Positions 40,337 through 50,624 of a stretch of DNA of 64,000 nt are shown in pieces. Below the pieces are notes generated by a model. The model was not told the DNA's origin. It made no database searches and worked only from the letters and a program-made list of their open reading frames with translations. Within the stretch, counting starts at the first letter, position 1; each line of letters begins with the position of its first letter. The stretch comes from Salinimicrobium sp963739625. GTDB taxonomy: Bacteria > Bacteroidota > Bacteroidia > Flavobacteriales > Flavobacteriaceae. Both the position numbers and the translations under genes were made by a program. Where the stretch lies: NCBI GenBank assembly GCA_963739625.1, contig CAVUAU010000015.1:62001-126000 (forward strand), in the 5' to 3' direction.

Positions 40337-41491
40337 ATGGGATGTAGTAGTTGTGCTACCGGTAAAGACGGGCAGCCAAAAGGATGTAAAAATAACGGAA
40401 CCTGCGGGACAGACGGTTGTAACAAACTTTCGGTTTTCGACTGGTTATCAAATATGAGCCTTCCGCAGGGAATGGAGCCTTACAATTTTGTAGAAGTGCG
40501 GTTCAAGAACGGCCGCAAACACTTTTATAAAAATACAGAAAATTTAAGCTTAAGCATTGGAGACGTAGTAGCCACAGAGGCTGCACCGGGTCATGACGTG
40601 GGTGTAGTTGCCCTTACCGGGGAGCTTGTTCGCGTGCAAATGAAGAAGAAAAAGGTGAGGCCGGACAGCAGTGAGGTCATGAAGATCTACCGCAAAGCTT
40701 CCCAGCGCGATATCGACATTTGGCAGGAGGCGCGGGAGAAAGAGGAAAAGATGAAACCTCGTGCCCGTGAGATCGCGATAAGACTTAATCTTCAAATGAA
40801 GATTAGTGACATAGAATTCCAGGGAGATGCTTCAAAAGCGACTTTTTACTACACGGCCGAAGAAAGAGTAGACTTCAGGCAGTTAATAAAGGAATTTGCC
40901 AGAGAATTCAATACCAGGATAGAGATGAGGCAGATAGGCTTCAGGCAGGAAGCCTCGCGTTTAGGCGGGATTGGTTCCTGCGGAAGGGAACTTTGCTGTT
41001 CAACCTGGCTTACCGACTTTAGAAGCGTAAATACTTCCGCAGCAAGATACCAGCAGCTCTCTCTTAATCCGCAGAAATTGGCTGGTCAATGTGGAAAATT
41101 AAAATGCTGCCTTAATTATGAACTTGATACTTATCTTGACGCTTTAAAAGATTTTCCAAGATCTGAAGTGAAGCTGTATACCAAGAAGGGCACCGCGGTA
41201 TGTCAAAAAATTGACATTTTTAAAGGTTTGTTGTGGTATGCTTATGAAGGTGACTGGAGCAACTGGCATACGCTCACCGCAGAGCAGGCAAATAAGATCA
41301 TCAAGGCAAATTCTAAAAAAGAGCCTGTAAACAGCCTGGAAGAATTTGCGGTACAGGTGGAACTGGAGGAAAAACCGGACTTTAACAACGTGGTGGGGCA
41401 GGATAGTCTTACCCGTTTTGACAATAAAGGATCTGGCAAGAAAAAGAGAAAGAACAAACGCAAAAAGAGAAAACCTCAAAGGAATGGGTAA
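40337..41491 (+). CDS. ricT: PSP1 domain protein RicT (iron-sulfur regulatory complex subunit)
   Basis: A 384-residue protein with a Cys-rich N-terminus (MGCSSCATGKDGQPKGC, then CGTDGC), a PSP1 C-terminal domain (KISDIEFQGDASKATFYYTA, DFRQLIKEFAREFNTRIEMR) and the conserved GGIGSCGRELCCSTWL and KLKCCLNYELD motifs. RicT (YaaT) in Bacillus forms a Y-complex that affects RNA maturation; its role in Bacteroidota is not established. The lysine-rich tail is typical for the flavobacterial version. The gene overlaps gldH by 8 nt. Confidence 0.88.
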   Translation: MGCSSCATGKDGQPKGCKNNGTCGTDGCNKLSVFDWLSNMSLPQGMEPYNFVEVRFKNGRKHFYKNTENLSLSIGDVVATEAAPGHDVGVVALTGELVRVQMKKKKVRPDSSEVMKIYRKASQRDIDIWQEAREKEEKMKPRAREIAIRLNLQMKISDIEFQGDASKATFYYTAEERVDFRQLIKEFAREFNTRIEMRQIGFRQEASRLGGIGSCGRELCCSTWLTDFRSVNTSAARYQQLSLNPQKLAGQCGKLKCCLNYELDTYLDALKDFPRSEVKLYTKKGTAVCQKIDIFKGLLWYAYEGDWSNWHTLTAEQANKIIKANSKKEPVNSLEEFAVQVELEEKPDFNNVVGQDSLTRFDNKGSGKKKRKNKRKKRKPQRNG

Positions 41492-41975
41492 AAAAGCCCT
41501 TTTTTGCACCTTATTCTGTTTGGCCTCCCTTTTGTCTTGCGACAAGAACAGGGTCTATGACGATTACCAATCCTTGCCTAATGAATGGGCCCGCGACTCT
41601 GTGGTGACCTTTAAAATGCAGGCACCAGATACTATAAATCCATATAATCTGTTTATAAACCTACGGAACAATTCGAATTATAAGTACAGTAATCTCTATT
41701 TGATCACCGAGATCAATTATCCCAACGGGAAAGTGATTAGCGATACACTTCAGTACGAGATGACCACTCCTTCTGGAGAATGGCTTGGCACAGGCTTTGG
41801 TGAAGTGAAAGAGAACAAACTTTGGTATAAGGAGAATTTCCGTTTTTCCGAAGCAGGCGAATATGCAGTGACCCTTCAACAGGCGATGCGAAAGAGGGAT
41901 AGTGTTTCGGGAATCAAGAGCCTTGAGGGCATCACAGAAGTTGGTTTTAGAATTGAAAAACCTGAAAATAATTAG
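41484..41975 (+). CDS. gldH: Gliding motility lipoprotein GldH
   Basis: A 163-residue lipoprotein with signal LFCTLFCLASLLSCDKN (lipid Cys at residue 19). The mature part is beta-rich and matches GldH (YDDYQSLPNEWARDSVVTF, YSNLYLITEINYPNGK). GldH is required for gliding in Flavobacterium. I chose the ATG at 41484, which gives the signal peptide; the frame is open upstream but lies within ricT. It is 7 nt from the penicillin-binding protein gene, a gene order common in flavobacteria. Confidence 0.9.
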   Translation: MGKKALFCTLFCLASLLSCDKNRVYDDYQSLPNEWARDSVVTFKMQAPDTINPYNLFINLRNNSNYKYSNLYLITEINYPNGKVISDTLQYEMTTPSGEWLGTGFGEVKENKLWYKENFRFSEAGEYAVTLQQAMRKRDSVSGIKSLEGITEVGFRIEKPENN

Positions 41976-41982
41976 ATAGCCC

Positions 41983-44320
41983 ATGGCTAAGACATCTGAA
42001 AAAAGAAAACAAGAGGCCGAAAAAAGGACGAAAATACGGCCGCTACAAAACCTGGTTCTGGAGCCTTTTCGCGATAGGTATTTCGGCGATTGTACTTTTA
42101 TTCCTCCTGGCGGGCTGGGGCGTTTTTGGCAGCATGCCTACTTTCGAGGAACTTGAAAACCCGGAGACCAATTTGGCCACCGAGATTTTCTCCTCAGACG
42201 GGGAGACGCTTGGGAAATACTACAACGAAAACCGCACCCCTGTAAAATATGATGACCTGCCACAACACCTGGTGCAGGCTTTGGTGGCTACAGAGGATGA
42301 ACGCTATTTTGAACATGCGGGTATCGACGCGCGTGGGACAGTTCGTGCGGCAGTTTTCCTTGGAAAAAGGGGAGGAGCAAGTACGATCACCCAACAGCTC
42401 GCAAAACTGCTTTTTACCGAAGATGTTTCCCGCAACCCTTTTGCCAGGGGAATTCAGAAGGTTAAGGAATGGATTATTGCTACGCGATTGGAGCGACAAT
42501 ACACCAAGGAGGAGATCATCACCATGTACCTCAATAAATACGACTTCCTGTACCAGGCAGTTGGGGTGCGATCTGCGGCCAAGATCTATTTTGATAAAGA
42601 ACCCAAAGACCTTAAAGTTGAGGAAGCTGCCGTGCTGGTAGCCATGCTCAAAAATCCCATTTTATACAATCCTAACAAGGAGAAGTTCAGGGATAATGCG
42701 CTCGCACGCCGAAATGTGGTGCTAAGCCAGATGGAGGTAAACGACTATATTACCGAAGCCGAAAAAGATTCCCTGCAGCAACTGCCCATGAAGATTGATT
42801 TCTCACCGCAGGGGCACGACGAGGGGATAGCCACTTATTTTAGAGCTTATCTTCAGGGTTTTCTTCAGGATTGGATCAGGAAAAATCCTAAACCGGACGG
42901 CACCAGCTACAATATTTACCGCGACGGACTTAAAGTCTACACCAGCATCGATGCCCGTATGCAGGAATATGCAGAAGAAGCTGTGGCTAAACATATTGCC
43001 AATCTTCAGAAGGAATTCGACAGGCAGAATAAGTATAACAAAACTGCACCTTTTAGAGATATCGATCAGGATGAGGTAAATGATCTTATCAAAAATGCAA
43101 TGCACCGCAGTGAGCGATGGAGGATTCTGAAAAATCAGGGAAAATCTGATAAGGAAATAATCGAATCTTTTGGTGAAAAGACAGAAATGGAAGTTTTTAC
43201 CTGGAATGGGGTGAAAGATACTTTGATGACGCCGCGGGATTCTATTATTTACTATAAATCATTTTTGCAGTCGGGCATGATGTCCATGACCCCACAAACA
43301 GGAGAAGTAAAAGCCTGGGTTGGTGGTATTGACTTCAAACACTTTAAGTATGACCACGTAAAACAGGGAAAAAGACAGGTAGGTTCTACCTTTAAACCTT
43401 TCGTCTATGCGACAGCTATCGACCAGCTGCACCTTTCGCCTTGTGATACGCTTCCAAAAAGCTTGTATACTATTGAAGCCGGAAAACACGGGAACATGAA
43501 AGACTGGACACCCGCAAACAGCGGTAGCGGTAGCGATGTTTATTCGGGAATGGTTACTTTAAAAGAAGGACTTGCAGAATCGATAAACACCGTAACTGCC
43601 AGGTTGATCGACCGCGTAGGACCGGAGCCGGTAATTGATCTTGTTGGCAAACTTGGAATAGATACAGAGAATATCCCATCGGTACCTTCAATTGCTTTAG
43701 GTACAGCCGATCTCAGCGTTTTCGAGATGGTTTCAGCTTACAGCGCTTTTGTGAATGAGGGTGTTTACGTGAAGCCGGTGATCGTAACAAGGATTGAAGA
43801 TAAGAATGGAACCATTCTGTACCAGCATGTGCCTGAGACTCGTGATGTTTTGAGCAAAGAAGCTGCTTATGTAACGGTAAATCTTATGGAAGGGGTGACC
43901 AGGTTCGGTTCGGGACAACGGTTGCGGGGCACCTGGGCAAAAGGTTCAGAATTATATGAGCGTGCAGTGACCGGTTATCCATACAATTTCGACAATCCTA
44001 TTGCAGGTAAGACAGGTACCACTCAAAACCAGAGTGACGGTTGGTTCATGGGTATGGTGCCAAACCTCGTGACCGGAGTGTGGGTTGGAGCAGATGACCG
44101 TGCGGTACATTTTCCCGGTATTGCCTACGGGCAGGGAGCTACAATGGCTTTACCTATTTGGGGTATGTATATGAAGAAGGTTTATGCAGATAAGGATTTG
44201 AACATTTCCAAGGGAGACTTTGAAAAGCCTAAAGATCTTTCCATTGCCATAGATTGTGACACCTACGGAAGAAATGGTGCCGAAGAAGGGGTGGATCTAC
44301 CCGATGAGCTGGATTTCTAA
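41983..44320 (+). CDS. Class A penicillin-binding protein (PBP1a-like), frameshifted near the N-terminus
   Basis: A bifunctional peptidoglycan synthase. The start at 41983 (MAKTSEKRKQEAEK) is followed by an A6 run at 42020-42025; with one A fewer the frame becomes GRKYGRYKTWFWSLF, leads into the membrane helix (AIGISAIVLLFLLAGWGVF) and continues to 44320. The transglycosylase domain has EDERYFEHAGID and GASTITQQLAK; the transpeptidase has STFK (in GSTFKPFVYATAID) and KTGTT. Without correction the best start is the ATG at 42134, which lacks the membrane anchor, so the extra base is probably a sequencing error. Confidence 0.88.
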
Positions 44321-44416
44321 AAATTAGCAGGTTTATTGCCGGATTCTTAGCAGGAATTCTAAAACCATTGTGACAGGCACTTTATTTTCGTATTTTTCGG
44401 AATAAAACAACTCACA

Positions 44417-45118
44417 ATGATCAAGAAAACTGTAGGGAGCGTTTCTGAAGCCCTTGAAGGAGTTCATGACGGCATGACCTTCATGCTCGGCGGCTTTGGA
44501 TTATGCGGAATTCCCGAAAATGCCATTTCTGAACTGGTTCGTCTGAACCTCAAGAATCTTACCTGTATTTCAAATAATGCCGGGGTCGATGACTTCGGCC
44601 TCGGTCAACTTCTTCAGAAGAAACAAATCGATAAAATGATCTCCTCTTACGTGGGGGAGAATGCCGAATTTGAGCGCCAAATGCTCAGCGGGGAACTCGA
44701 AGTGGAACTTACGCCACAGGGAACTTTGGCGGCAAAATGCCAGGCGGCTCAGCAGGGATTTCCAGCTATTTTCACGCCTGCCGGTTATGGTACTGAAGTA
44801 GCTGAAGGAAAAGAAACCCGCGAATTTAACGGCAAACACTACGTTTTGGAGGAAGCCTACAAAGCTGATTTCGCTTTTGTCAAAGCCTGGAAAGGAGACG
44901 AGGCCGGAAACCTCATTTTTAAAGGCACAGCCCGAAACTTCAATCCTTTGATGTGTGGGGCGGCAACAGTTACAGTTGTTGAGGTGGAAGAGCTCGTAAA
45001 ACCAGGAGAATTGGATCCAAACCAGATCCATATTCCGGGAATTTTTGTGCAGCGCATCTTCCAGGGTAAGAATTACGAGAAAAGAATTGAACAAAGAACC
45101 ATTAGACAAAAACAATAG
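44417..45118 (+). CDS. scoA: 3-oxoacid CoA-transferase subunit A
   Basis: A 233-residue subunit of succinyl-CoA:3-oxoacid CoA-transferase, which moves CoA between succinate and acetoacetate or a similar acid. GGFGLCGIPENAI is the conserved glycine-rich motif near residues 23-35, and NPLMCGAATVTVVEVEELV follows later. It lies 3 nt upstream of the subunit B gene. Other family I CoA-transferases (for example 3-oxoadipate) are possible. Confidence 0.9.
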   Translation: MIKKTVGSVSEALEGVHDGMTFMLGGFGLCGIPENAISELVRLNLKNLTCISNNAGVDDFGLGQLLQKKQIDKMISSYVGENAEFERQMLSGELEVELTPQGTLAAKCQAAQQGFPAIFTPAGYGTEVAEGKETREFNGKHYVLEEAYKADFAFVKAWKGDEAGNLIFKGTARNFNPLMCGAATVTVVEVEELVKPGELDPNQIHIPGIFVQRIFQGKNYEKRIEQRTIRQKQ

Positions 45119-45121
45119 ATC

Positions 45122-45776
45122 ATGCTTGACAAAAACGGAATAGCAAAACGAATCGCTAAAGAAGTAAAAGACGGCTACTACGTCAATCTAGGGATTGGAA
45201 TTCCTACCTTGGTGGCCAACTTTGTACGTGACGATATACAGGTAGAATTCCAGAGCGAGAACGGCATCCTGGGCATGGGACCCTTTCCCTTCGAAGGTGA
45301 AGAGGATGCCGATCTTGATCAACGCAGGAAAGCAAACTATTACGGCCCTACCCGGAGCCAGTTTTTTCGACTCTGCCATGAGCTTCGGAATGATTCGCGG
45401 GCAGCACGTAGACCTGACAATCCTTGGTGCTATGGAAGTAGCAGAAAATGGTGATATCGCAAACTGGAAAATTCCGGGGAAAATGGTGAAAGGAATGGGT
45501 GGCGCCATGGATCTTGTTGCCAGTGCCGAAAATATTATTGTGGCGATGATGCACACCAACCGTGCAGGCGAATCTAAACTTTTGAAAAGGTGTACGCTGC
45601 CACTCACGGGCGTGGGTTGTGTAACGAAGATAGTAACTAATCTCGCGGTAATAGAAGTAACCGAAAAGGGTTTTAAACTGCTTGAAAGAGCCCCGGGAGT
45701 TAGTGTGGAGGAAATCAGAAAAGCTACAGAGGGAACTCTTATCGTCGAAGGCGATATTCCCGAAATGCAGCTGTAA
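45122..45776 (+). CDS. scoB: 3-oxoacid CoA-transferase subunit B, interrupted by a one-base frameshift
   Basis: The catalytic subunit. The N-terminal part has NLGIGIPTLVANF and the active-site Glu in SENGILGMGPFP. At 45315-45316 an extra T (GATCTTGATC instead of GATCTGATC) shifts the frame; dropping it gives DADLINAGKQTITALPGASF and continues through RGQHVDLTILGAMEV to the stop at 45776. The two pieces together have the normal length of about 217 residues. Both sides of the break are well conserved, so a base-call error or very recent mutation is likely. Confidence 0.86.
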
Positions 45777-45828
45777 AGTTTTTCATAAATAAAAAAATTC
45801 CGGCTGTTTCAAAGTGGGATCTATGACA

Positions 45829-45856
45829 GGGGTGTAGCGTGCTACACCCCTTTTTT
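45829..45856 (+). terminator. Terminator after scoAB
   Basis: GGGGTGTAGC-GT-GCTACACCCC followed by TTTTTT: a 10-bp GC-rich stem and a six-base U-run. Confidence 0.93.
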
Positions 45857-45986
45857 GTGCCTTGTGATTGCTTCATTTTTAATCGACGAAAGGTATACAA
45901 AACCCGATGAAAAGTGTTAAATATTTAGCAACTCTAATTAATTTCCATACTTTGTGACGCCTAAACCCCAACAAAAACCTACAAAA

Positions 45987-48900
45987 GTGAAGAAAAAACT
46001 ACTCTTTAATTCCGTGTTTATCGCGGGATTAAGCCTTTTAACGTTTCAAGCAAATGCGCAGGATTCTGAAAAGGACGTGAAAAAAAGGATCAATGATGAA
46101 AATGGTAAACCAACTCTTATCGTTTTCAAAGAAAATTCGAGTTACAACGCCAGCGATCATCGAAAGCTGTTCAAGGAACAGTTGAAGGTTAGTGATCGGG
46201 TAAACTTTTCAAGAATCAAATCTGAAAGGGACAACGCCGGTTATAAACATGACAAGTACCAAATGTTTTACGATGGTGTAAAAGTGGAATTCGCAACCTA
46301 CACCATTCATTCAGAAGGTGACCTGCTGCAGTCTATGAGCGGGGAATATTACAACATCGAAGGAATAGATGTTACCCCAAAATTCTCTGGCGCGGTCGCT
46401 TTTAGAAAGGCGGTGCAGCATATTGGTGCAAAATCCTATTTATGGGAAGACCCGGCAAGTGCTTCTAAAATTGGCTATGAAAAACCTGAAGGCGACTTAG
46501 TCTTATTGCCAACAGGGAAATTTGAAGCAGTTAATGAGAAGAGTTTCAAAGAAGAAGTGCGCCTGGCATACAAATTCGACATCTATGCAACAAATCCCGT
46601 AAGTCGTGGAGATATTTATATAGATGCACAAAATGGTAGAGTCTTGCTTTATGATGCTACCATTAAGCACCTAGGGAAATACAGCCACTCAAGTGCTTCA
46701 AATGAGTCAAAATCAACAAGGGAGGCAGCAGCATTGTTTGCTACCGGAAATGCCGCAACCCGTTACAGCGGTTCCCAAACCATTCAGACATCTTCAAGCG
46801 GTTCCTCTTATATCCTCTCTGATGTTACGCGTGCAAACGGTGTTCAGACCTATGATATGAATACAGGTACCAACTATAACAACGCTGTTAACTTCACAGA
46901 TAATGACAATAACTGGACCGCAGCCGAATTTGACAATTCAACTAAAGATAACGCCGCCCTTGATGCACATTGGGGTGCCGAAAAAACCTTTGATTACTGG
47001 GCAAGCGTACACAACCGGAATAGCTATGACAACCAGGGTGCCGCGATAAAGAGTTATGTTCATTTTGATGTGAACTATGACAACGCGTATTGGAATGGTA
47101 GCGTCATGACCTATGGTGATGGTAGCGGAACTTATTTTGACGCACTTACCTCTATTGATGTTGCGGCCCACGAAATTGGTCATGCGGTTTGTGAGACATC
47201 AGCAAACCTGGTTTACCAAAAAGAATCTGGTGCCATGAATGAAGCTTTCTCGGACATTTGGGGAGCTTGTGTTGAGTATTACGCGGCTCCATCAAAATCC
47301 ACCTGGCTCATCGGGGAAGATATAGAAAGACGATCCGGCCATGCTGCTTTGAGATCAATGAGCGATCCAAAGTCTGAAGGACAACCCGATACCTATGGAG
47401 GTACCTACTGGGTTAACCCAAGTTGTAGTCCGACAGACCAGAATGACTACTGTGGAGTTCACACCAACAGTGGAGTTTTAAACCACTGGTTCTATATCCT
47501 TGCTGTCGGAAAAACCGGAACCAACGACCTCGGGAACTCTTACAATGTATCGGGTATAAGCATTGACAAAGCGGCTAAAATCGCTTACCGTTTGGAAAAC
47601 GTTTATTTGTCGGCAAATGCTACCTATGCTAATGCAAGAACCTACGGAATCCAGGCCGCTGCAGATCTTTATGGAGCAGGCTCTGCGGAAGAAATTGCGA
47701 CAACCAATGCATTTTATGCAGTTGGAGTAGGATCTCCTTATGGAGAAATCGCTTACTGTACTTCGAAAGGGAATAGTGTTTCAGATGAGTATATCGGCCG
47801 CGTTCAGTTAGAAAGCATAGACAAATCTTCTTCGGGAGGAAACGGATATAGCGACTTTACTTCTGTTTCTGCTAATCTTTCTAAAGGAAGTTCAGCTACG
47901 ATTACCGTGACCCCAACCTGGACAGGAACTGTTTACAGCGAAGGATATGCAGTTTGGATCGATTATAACCAGAATGGAGATTTTGGAGATTCAGGAGAAT
48001 TGGTATGGAGCAAAGCTGCTTCTAAAACCACTCCGGTTTCAGGTTCTTTTACGGTACCTACTTCGGCTAAAGATGGAGCAACCCGTATGAGAGTTTCCAT
48101 GAAATATAACGGAATACCAACACCTTGTGAAGCTTTTTCCTATGGAGAAGTTGAAGATTATACTGTAAATATTGGAGCAGGCACCGCCGATACTCAGGCG
48201 CCTTCTGCACCGGCTAATCTAACCGCAAGTGGAACTACTCAAAGCTCGACTTCGCTTTCCTGGAATGCTTCTACAGATAATGTTGGAGTAACAGGATATG
48301 ACATCTACAAAAATGGTAGCTTCCTTACTTCAGTTAGCGCTACAAGTTATACTGTGACTGGTCTTTCTGCTTCAACTACCTACAGTTTCTATGTGAAAGC
48401 TAAAGATGATGCGGGGAATGTTTCCGCAAAATCAAGTACGATCTCGGTGACTACTACTAGTAACTCGGTTACTTATTGTAGTTCTAAGGGTAGTAACTCG
48501 AATTATGAATGGATAGATTTGGTTCAACTGAACAATGTAAACAATGTTTCAGGTAACGACGGTGGCTATAGAGATTATACGGCCCTGAGTGCAAGTCTAC
48601 CTTACGGTTCCAACACTATTTACATAAGCACCGGTTTTGCCAGTTCCTCTTATACTGAATACTGGAAAATTTGGATTGATTACAATAAGAACGGAACTTT
48701 TGAGACCTCTGAATTGGTTGTGAGCGGCTCTTCTTCCAGCAGCGGTACACTTTCTGCAAGTTTTACAGTTCCTACTACTGCAGCAGCAGGAGCCACGAGA
48801 ATGAGGGTTTCCATGAAGTATAACTCGGCACAAACTGCCTGTGAGACCTTCTCATATGGAGAAGTTGAAGATTATACGGTTGTTGTAGGCCAGGCCAATG

Positions 48901-49193
48901 CTGCAATAGCAAGCACAGGTTCTGCACAACGGAATGCGAAACAGATGGGTAATGAGCCAAATGTATTTGATGTGAGTCTATATCCAAACCCGGTGGTAAA
49001 TGGAAACCGTCTAAATGTTTCTGTACCGGACAATAGAGAACTTGACTACAAAATCTTTAATTCTGTTGGTCTTGAAGTAGCCAGCGGGAAAGTTAGTAAC
49101 GGGATAAATGTTGCTAGCTTAATCACCGGCAATTATGTCATCAGGTTTAACGACGGTCAAAAAGAGATAGTGAAAAAGTTCATTAAAGAATAA
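45987..49193 (+). CDS. Secreted M4 (thermolysin-like) metalloprotease with two GEVED domains, fibronectin type III domain and type IX sorting tail
   Basis: A protein of about 1,070 residues. Order: signal peptide (LLFNSVFIAGLSLLTFQANA), FTP/PepSY propeptide, M4 catalytic domain with zinc motif HEIGH in VAAHEIGHAVCETS and the downstream Glu in GAMNEAFSDIWG, a GEVED domain (FSYGEVEDYTVNIG), an FN3 domain (APSAPANLTASGTTQS), a second GEVED domain, and a C-terminal type A sorting domain (LYPNPVVNG to FIKE). It should be exported by the type IX system and degrade proteins outside the cell. I prefer the GTG at 45987, after the A-rich stretch; a GTG at 45954 is also in frame. Confidence 0.9.
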   Translation: MKKKLLFNSVFIAGLSLLTFQANAQDSEKDVKKRINDENGKPTLIVFKENSSYNASDHRKLFKEQLKVSDRVNFSRIKSERDNAGYKHDKYQMFYDGVKVEFATYTIHSEGDLLQSMSGEYYNIEGIDVTPKFSGAVAFRKAVQHIGAKSYLWEDPASASKIGYEKPEGDLVLLPTGKFEAVNEKSFKEEVRLAYKFDIYATNPVSRGDIYIDAQNGRVLLYDATIKHLGKYSHSSASNESKSTREAAALFATGNAATRYSGSQTIQTSSSGSSYILSDVTRANGVQTYDMNTGTNYNNAVNFTDNDNNWTAAEFDNSTKDNAALDAHWGAEKTFDYWASVHNRNSYDNQGAAIKSYVHFDVNYDNAYWNGSVMTYGDGSGTYFDALTSIDVAAHEIGHAVCETSANLVYQKESGAMNEAFSDIWGACVEYYAAPSKSTWLIGEDIERRSGHAALRSMSDPKSEGQPDTYGGTYWVNPSCSPTDQNDYCGVHTNSGVLNHWFYILAVGKTGTNDLGNSYNVSGISIDKAAKIAYRLENVYLSANATYANARTYGIQAAADLYGAGSAEEIATTNAFYAVGVGSPYGEIAYCTSKGNSVSDEYIGRVQLESIDKSSSGGNGYSDFTSVSANLSKGSSATITVTPTWTGTVYSEGYAVWIDYNQNGDFGDSGELVWSKAASKTTPVSGSFTVPTSAKDGATRMRVSMKYNGIPTPCEAFSYGEVEDYTVNIGAGTADTQAPSAPANLTASGTTQSSTSLSWNASTDNVGVTGYDIYKNGSFLTSVSATSYTVTGLSASTTYSFYVKAKDDAGNVSAKSSTISVTTTSNSVTYCSSKGSNSNYEWIDLVQLNNVNNVSGNDGGYRDYTALSASLPYGSNTIYISTGFASSSYTEYWKIWIDYNKNGTFETSELVVSGSSSSSGTLSASFTVPTTAAAGATRMRVSMKYNSAQTACETFSYGEVEDYTVVVGQANAAIASTGSAQRNAKQMGNEPNVFDVSLYPNPVVNGNRLNVSVPDNRELDYKIFNSVGLEVASGKVSNGINVASLITGNYVIRFNDGQKEIVKKFIKE

Positions 49194-49212
49194 TTCCGCC
49201 TCATAAGCCAAT

Positions 49213-49240
49213 AAAAACCCGGAAAATTTCCGGGTTTTTT
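49213..49240 (+). terminator. Terminator after the M4 protease gene
   Basis: AAAAACCCGGAAA-ATTTCCGGGTTTTTT: an inverted repeat with an A-run before and a T6 run after, 19 nt past the stop codon. Confidence 0.92.
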
Positions 49241-49307
49241 GATATCTAATTGTCTCTGAAATATTAGTGGAGGAGCCTCTGAACCCGGGATTTGACTCCA
49301 AAAATAA

Positions 49308-49338
49308 GGCTGCTCAAAAATGCCTTTTTTGAGCAGCC
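49308..49338. repeat. Inverted repeat of the CAAAAATG/CTTTTTTGAG type
   Basis: GGCTGCTCAAAAA facing TTTTTGAGCAGCC around TGCCT. It lies between two convergent genes and may add to termination. Its centre belongs to the recurring CAAAAATGnC element. Confidence 0.7.
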
Positions 49339-49348
49339 TTTAGATCTC

Positions 49349-49380
49349 AAACCTGCAAGGTCTCCCTTGTAGGTTTTTTT
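49349..49380. repeat. Palindromic ACCTGCAAGG/CCTTGTAGGT repeat
   Basis: AAACCTGCAAGG and CCTTGTAGGTTT form a 12-bp stem with one G-T pair, followed by a T-run. The same core occurs in two hairpins at 55643-55725, so this is a dispersed REP-like family that may also act as a terminator. Confidence 0.75.
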
Positions 49381-49393
49381 ATTGTTCAGAAAT

Positions 49394-49756
49394 TTATTCC
49401 AATATAGAGGTTGAATGCTCTTCTAGATTGACAAGGAAGTCAATCGCATCTTTTAAAGGAACAATTTTTCCTCTGGAATTTACCTGGTTGAAATACTTAT
49501 GCCAGTGAGCTTCCTCAATTCCTTTTTCAAATTTTTCGACCATCTCCAGCGACGGGATCTTCCAAATAGCCATGTAACGGTAATCACTTCTATAAGGGGT
49601 ATGTTCATCATTGAGGCCCCATCCCAGGTTTTCCACCCCGGCAGCTTCCATATCCTTGATGGCTCCTTCTACTTTGTTCATGTAGTCGCGTCTTTCCTCT
49701 TTGGAAAGATCCATCCATGGTTGAGTGACATTCCATTGTTCTACGTATAAATACAT
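49394..49756 (-). CDS. Small conserved cytosolic protein (DUF6616-like)
   Basis: A 120-residue protein without signal peptide or membrane segment. The motif order YLYVEQWNVTQPWMDL ... LGWGLNDEHTPYRSDYRYMA ... WHKYFNQVNSRGKI resembles a ferredoxin-like dimeric alpha-beta barrel (ABM-like fold), and I believe it matches the DUF6616 family; this label is from memory. It has no operon partner. No catalytic residues can be assigned with confidence. Confidence 0.68.
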   Translation of the reverse strand: MYLYVEQWNVTQPWMDLSKEERRDYMNKVEGAIKDMEAAGVENLGWGLNDEHTPYRSDYRYMAIWKIPSLEMVEKFEKGIEEAHWHKYFNQVNSRGKIVPLKDAIDFLVNLEEHSTSILE

Positions 49757-49910
49757 AACTGGTTTTTTTGGTTAATGTTGCGGTTGATCAAAGCCTTCAA
49801 AAGCTGCCTTAAAATTGCATTTTTGAAGCCTGATGATTTCTAAATATAAGAATTTAATAAGGAGCTGCTGCAGTTATAACATTTGATTATAAGGATTTTA
49901 GAATTATATG

Positions 49911-50624
49911 TTAAATCAAACAGATCTCTTCTTCCTGCAGGAGTGGCTCCTGTCGTAGTTTCAGCACTACCTGCGCGATGGCCAGTACGTCTTTTTCGCA
50001 ATAAGAGACAATCCTGGGAAGGTCATCGTGTTCATAGAAGACACTTCTCACCTCAGAGCCTTCAATATCATCTTTTGGAGAAGGAATGTTCAAAACATTG
50101 CAAAGCAGGCGCAAAGAAGTGTAATGTTTGTAATCGCCAAATTTCCACAGTTCGAGAGTATCCAGGTGCGGCACTTCCCAAGGCTTTTTCCCGAAGAGGT
50201 TGAGTTTATTGGGCAGCTCCAGCTCGTGGATCAGCATTCTACGCGCGATGTATGGGAAATCGAATTCTTTCCCGTTGTGGGCGCACAGCAGGTGCTGTGG
50301 TTTCCCAAAGTGACCTTCCAGCAGCGTTTTAAAATCAAGAAGCACCTGTTTTTCGGGCCCGTGAAAACTTTTCATTCTAAAGCTGCGGTTTTCCCCTTTG
50401 AATGCAAAGTAACCTACAGAAATGCAGATGATCTTACCAAACTCTGCCCATATCCCGGCCCTTTCATAAAATTCTTCGGGGGTATGCTCCTCCTTGCGTT
50501 GGTACTGTGTCTTAAGCTCCCACAGCTTTTTCTTTTCTTCGGAAAGCTCATCAAAAGAGGCATTTTCGGGTACTGTTTCAATATCGAGGAACAGGAGGTT
50601 GCGCAGCGCTATTTTTTTGATCAT
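49911..50624 (-). CDS. 3'-5' exonuclease, DnaQ/PolB-like fold
   Basis: A 237-residue predicted exonuclease of the DEDD superfamily. Catalytic motif I is LLFLDIETVP, motif II AHNGKEFDFPYIARRM, and motif III YCEKDVLA. These correspond to the predicted PolB-like 3'-5' exonuclease family, which is found as a separate gene in Bacteroidota. It is the last gene of a minus-strand operon and its start overlaps the stop of the serine hydrolase gene (ATGA). Its role is probably DNA repair or nucleic acid turnover. Confidence 0.87.
   Translation of the reverse strand: MIKKIALRNLLFLDIETVPENASFDELSEEKKKLWELKTQYQRKEEHTPEEFYERAGIWAEFGKIICISVGYFAFKGENRSFRMKSFHGPEKQVLLDFKTLLEGHFGKPQHLLCAHNGKEFDFPYIARRMLIHELELPNKLNLFGKKPWEVPHLDTLELWKFGDYKHYTSLRLLCNVLNIPSPKDDIEGSEVRSVFYEHDDLPRIVSYCEKDVLAIAQVVLKLRQEPLLQEEEICLI

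Noticed and set aside
42015..42030. Programmed frameshift at the A6 run of the PBP gene
   Set aside because: The needed shift is +1 relative to the ATG frame, and a -1 slippery AAAAAAG site does not give it; no stimulatory structure is evident. A base error is simpler.
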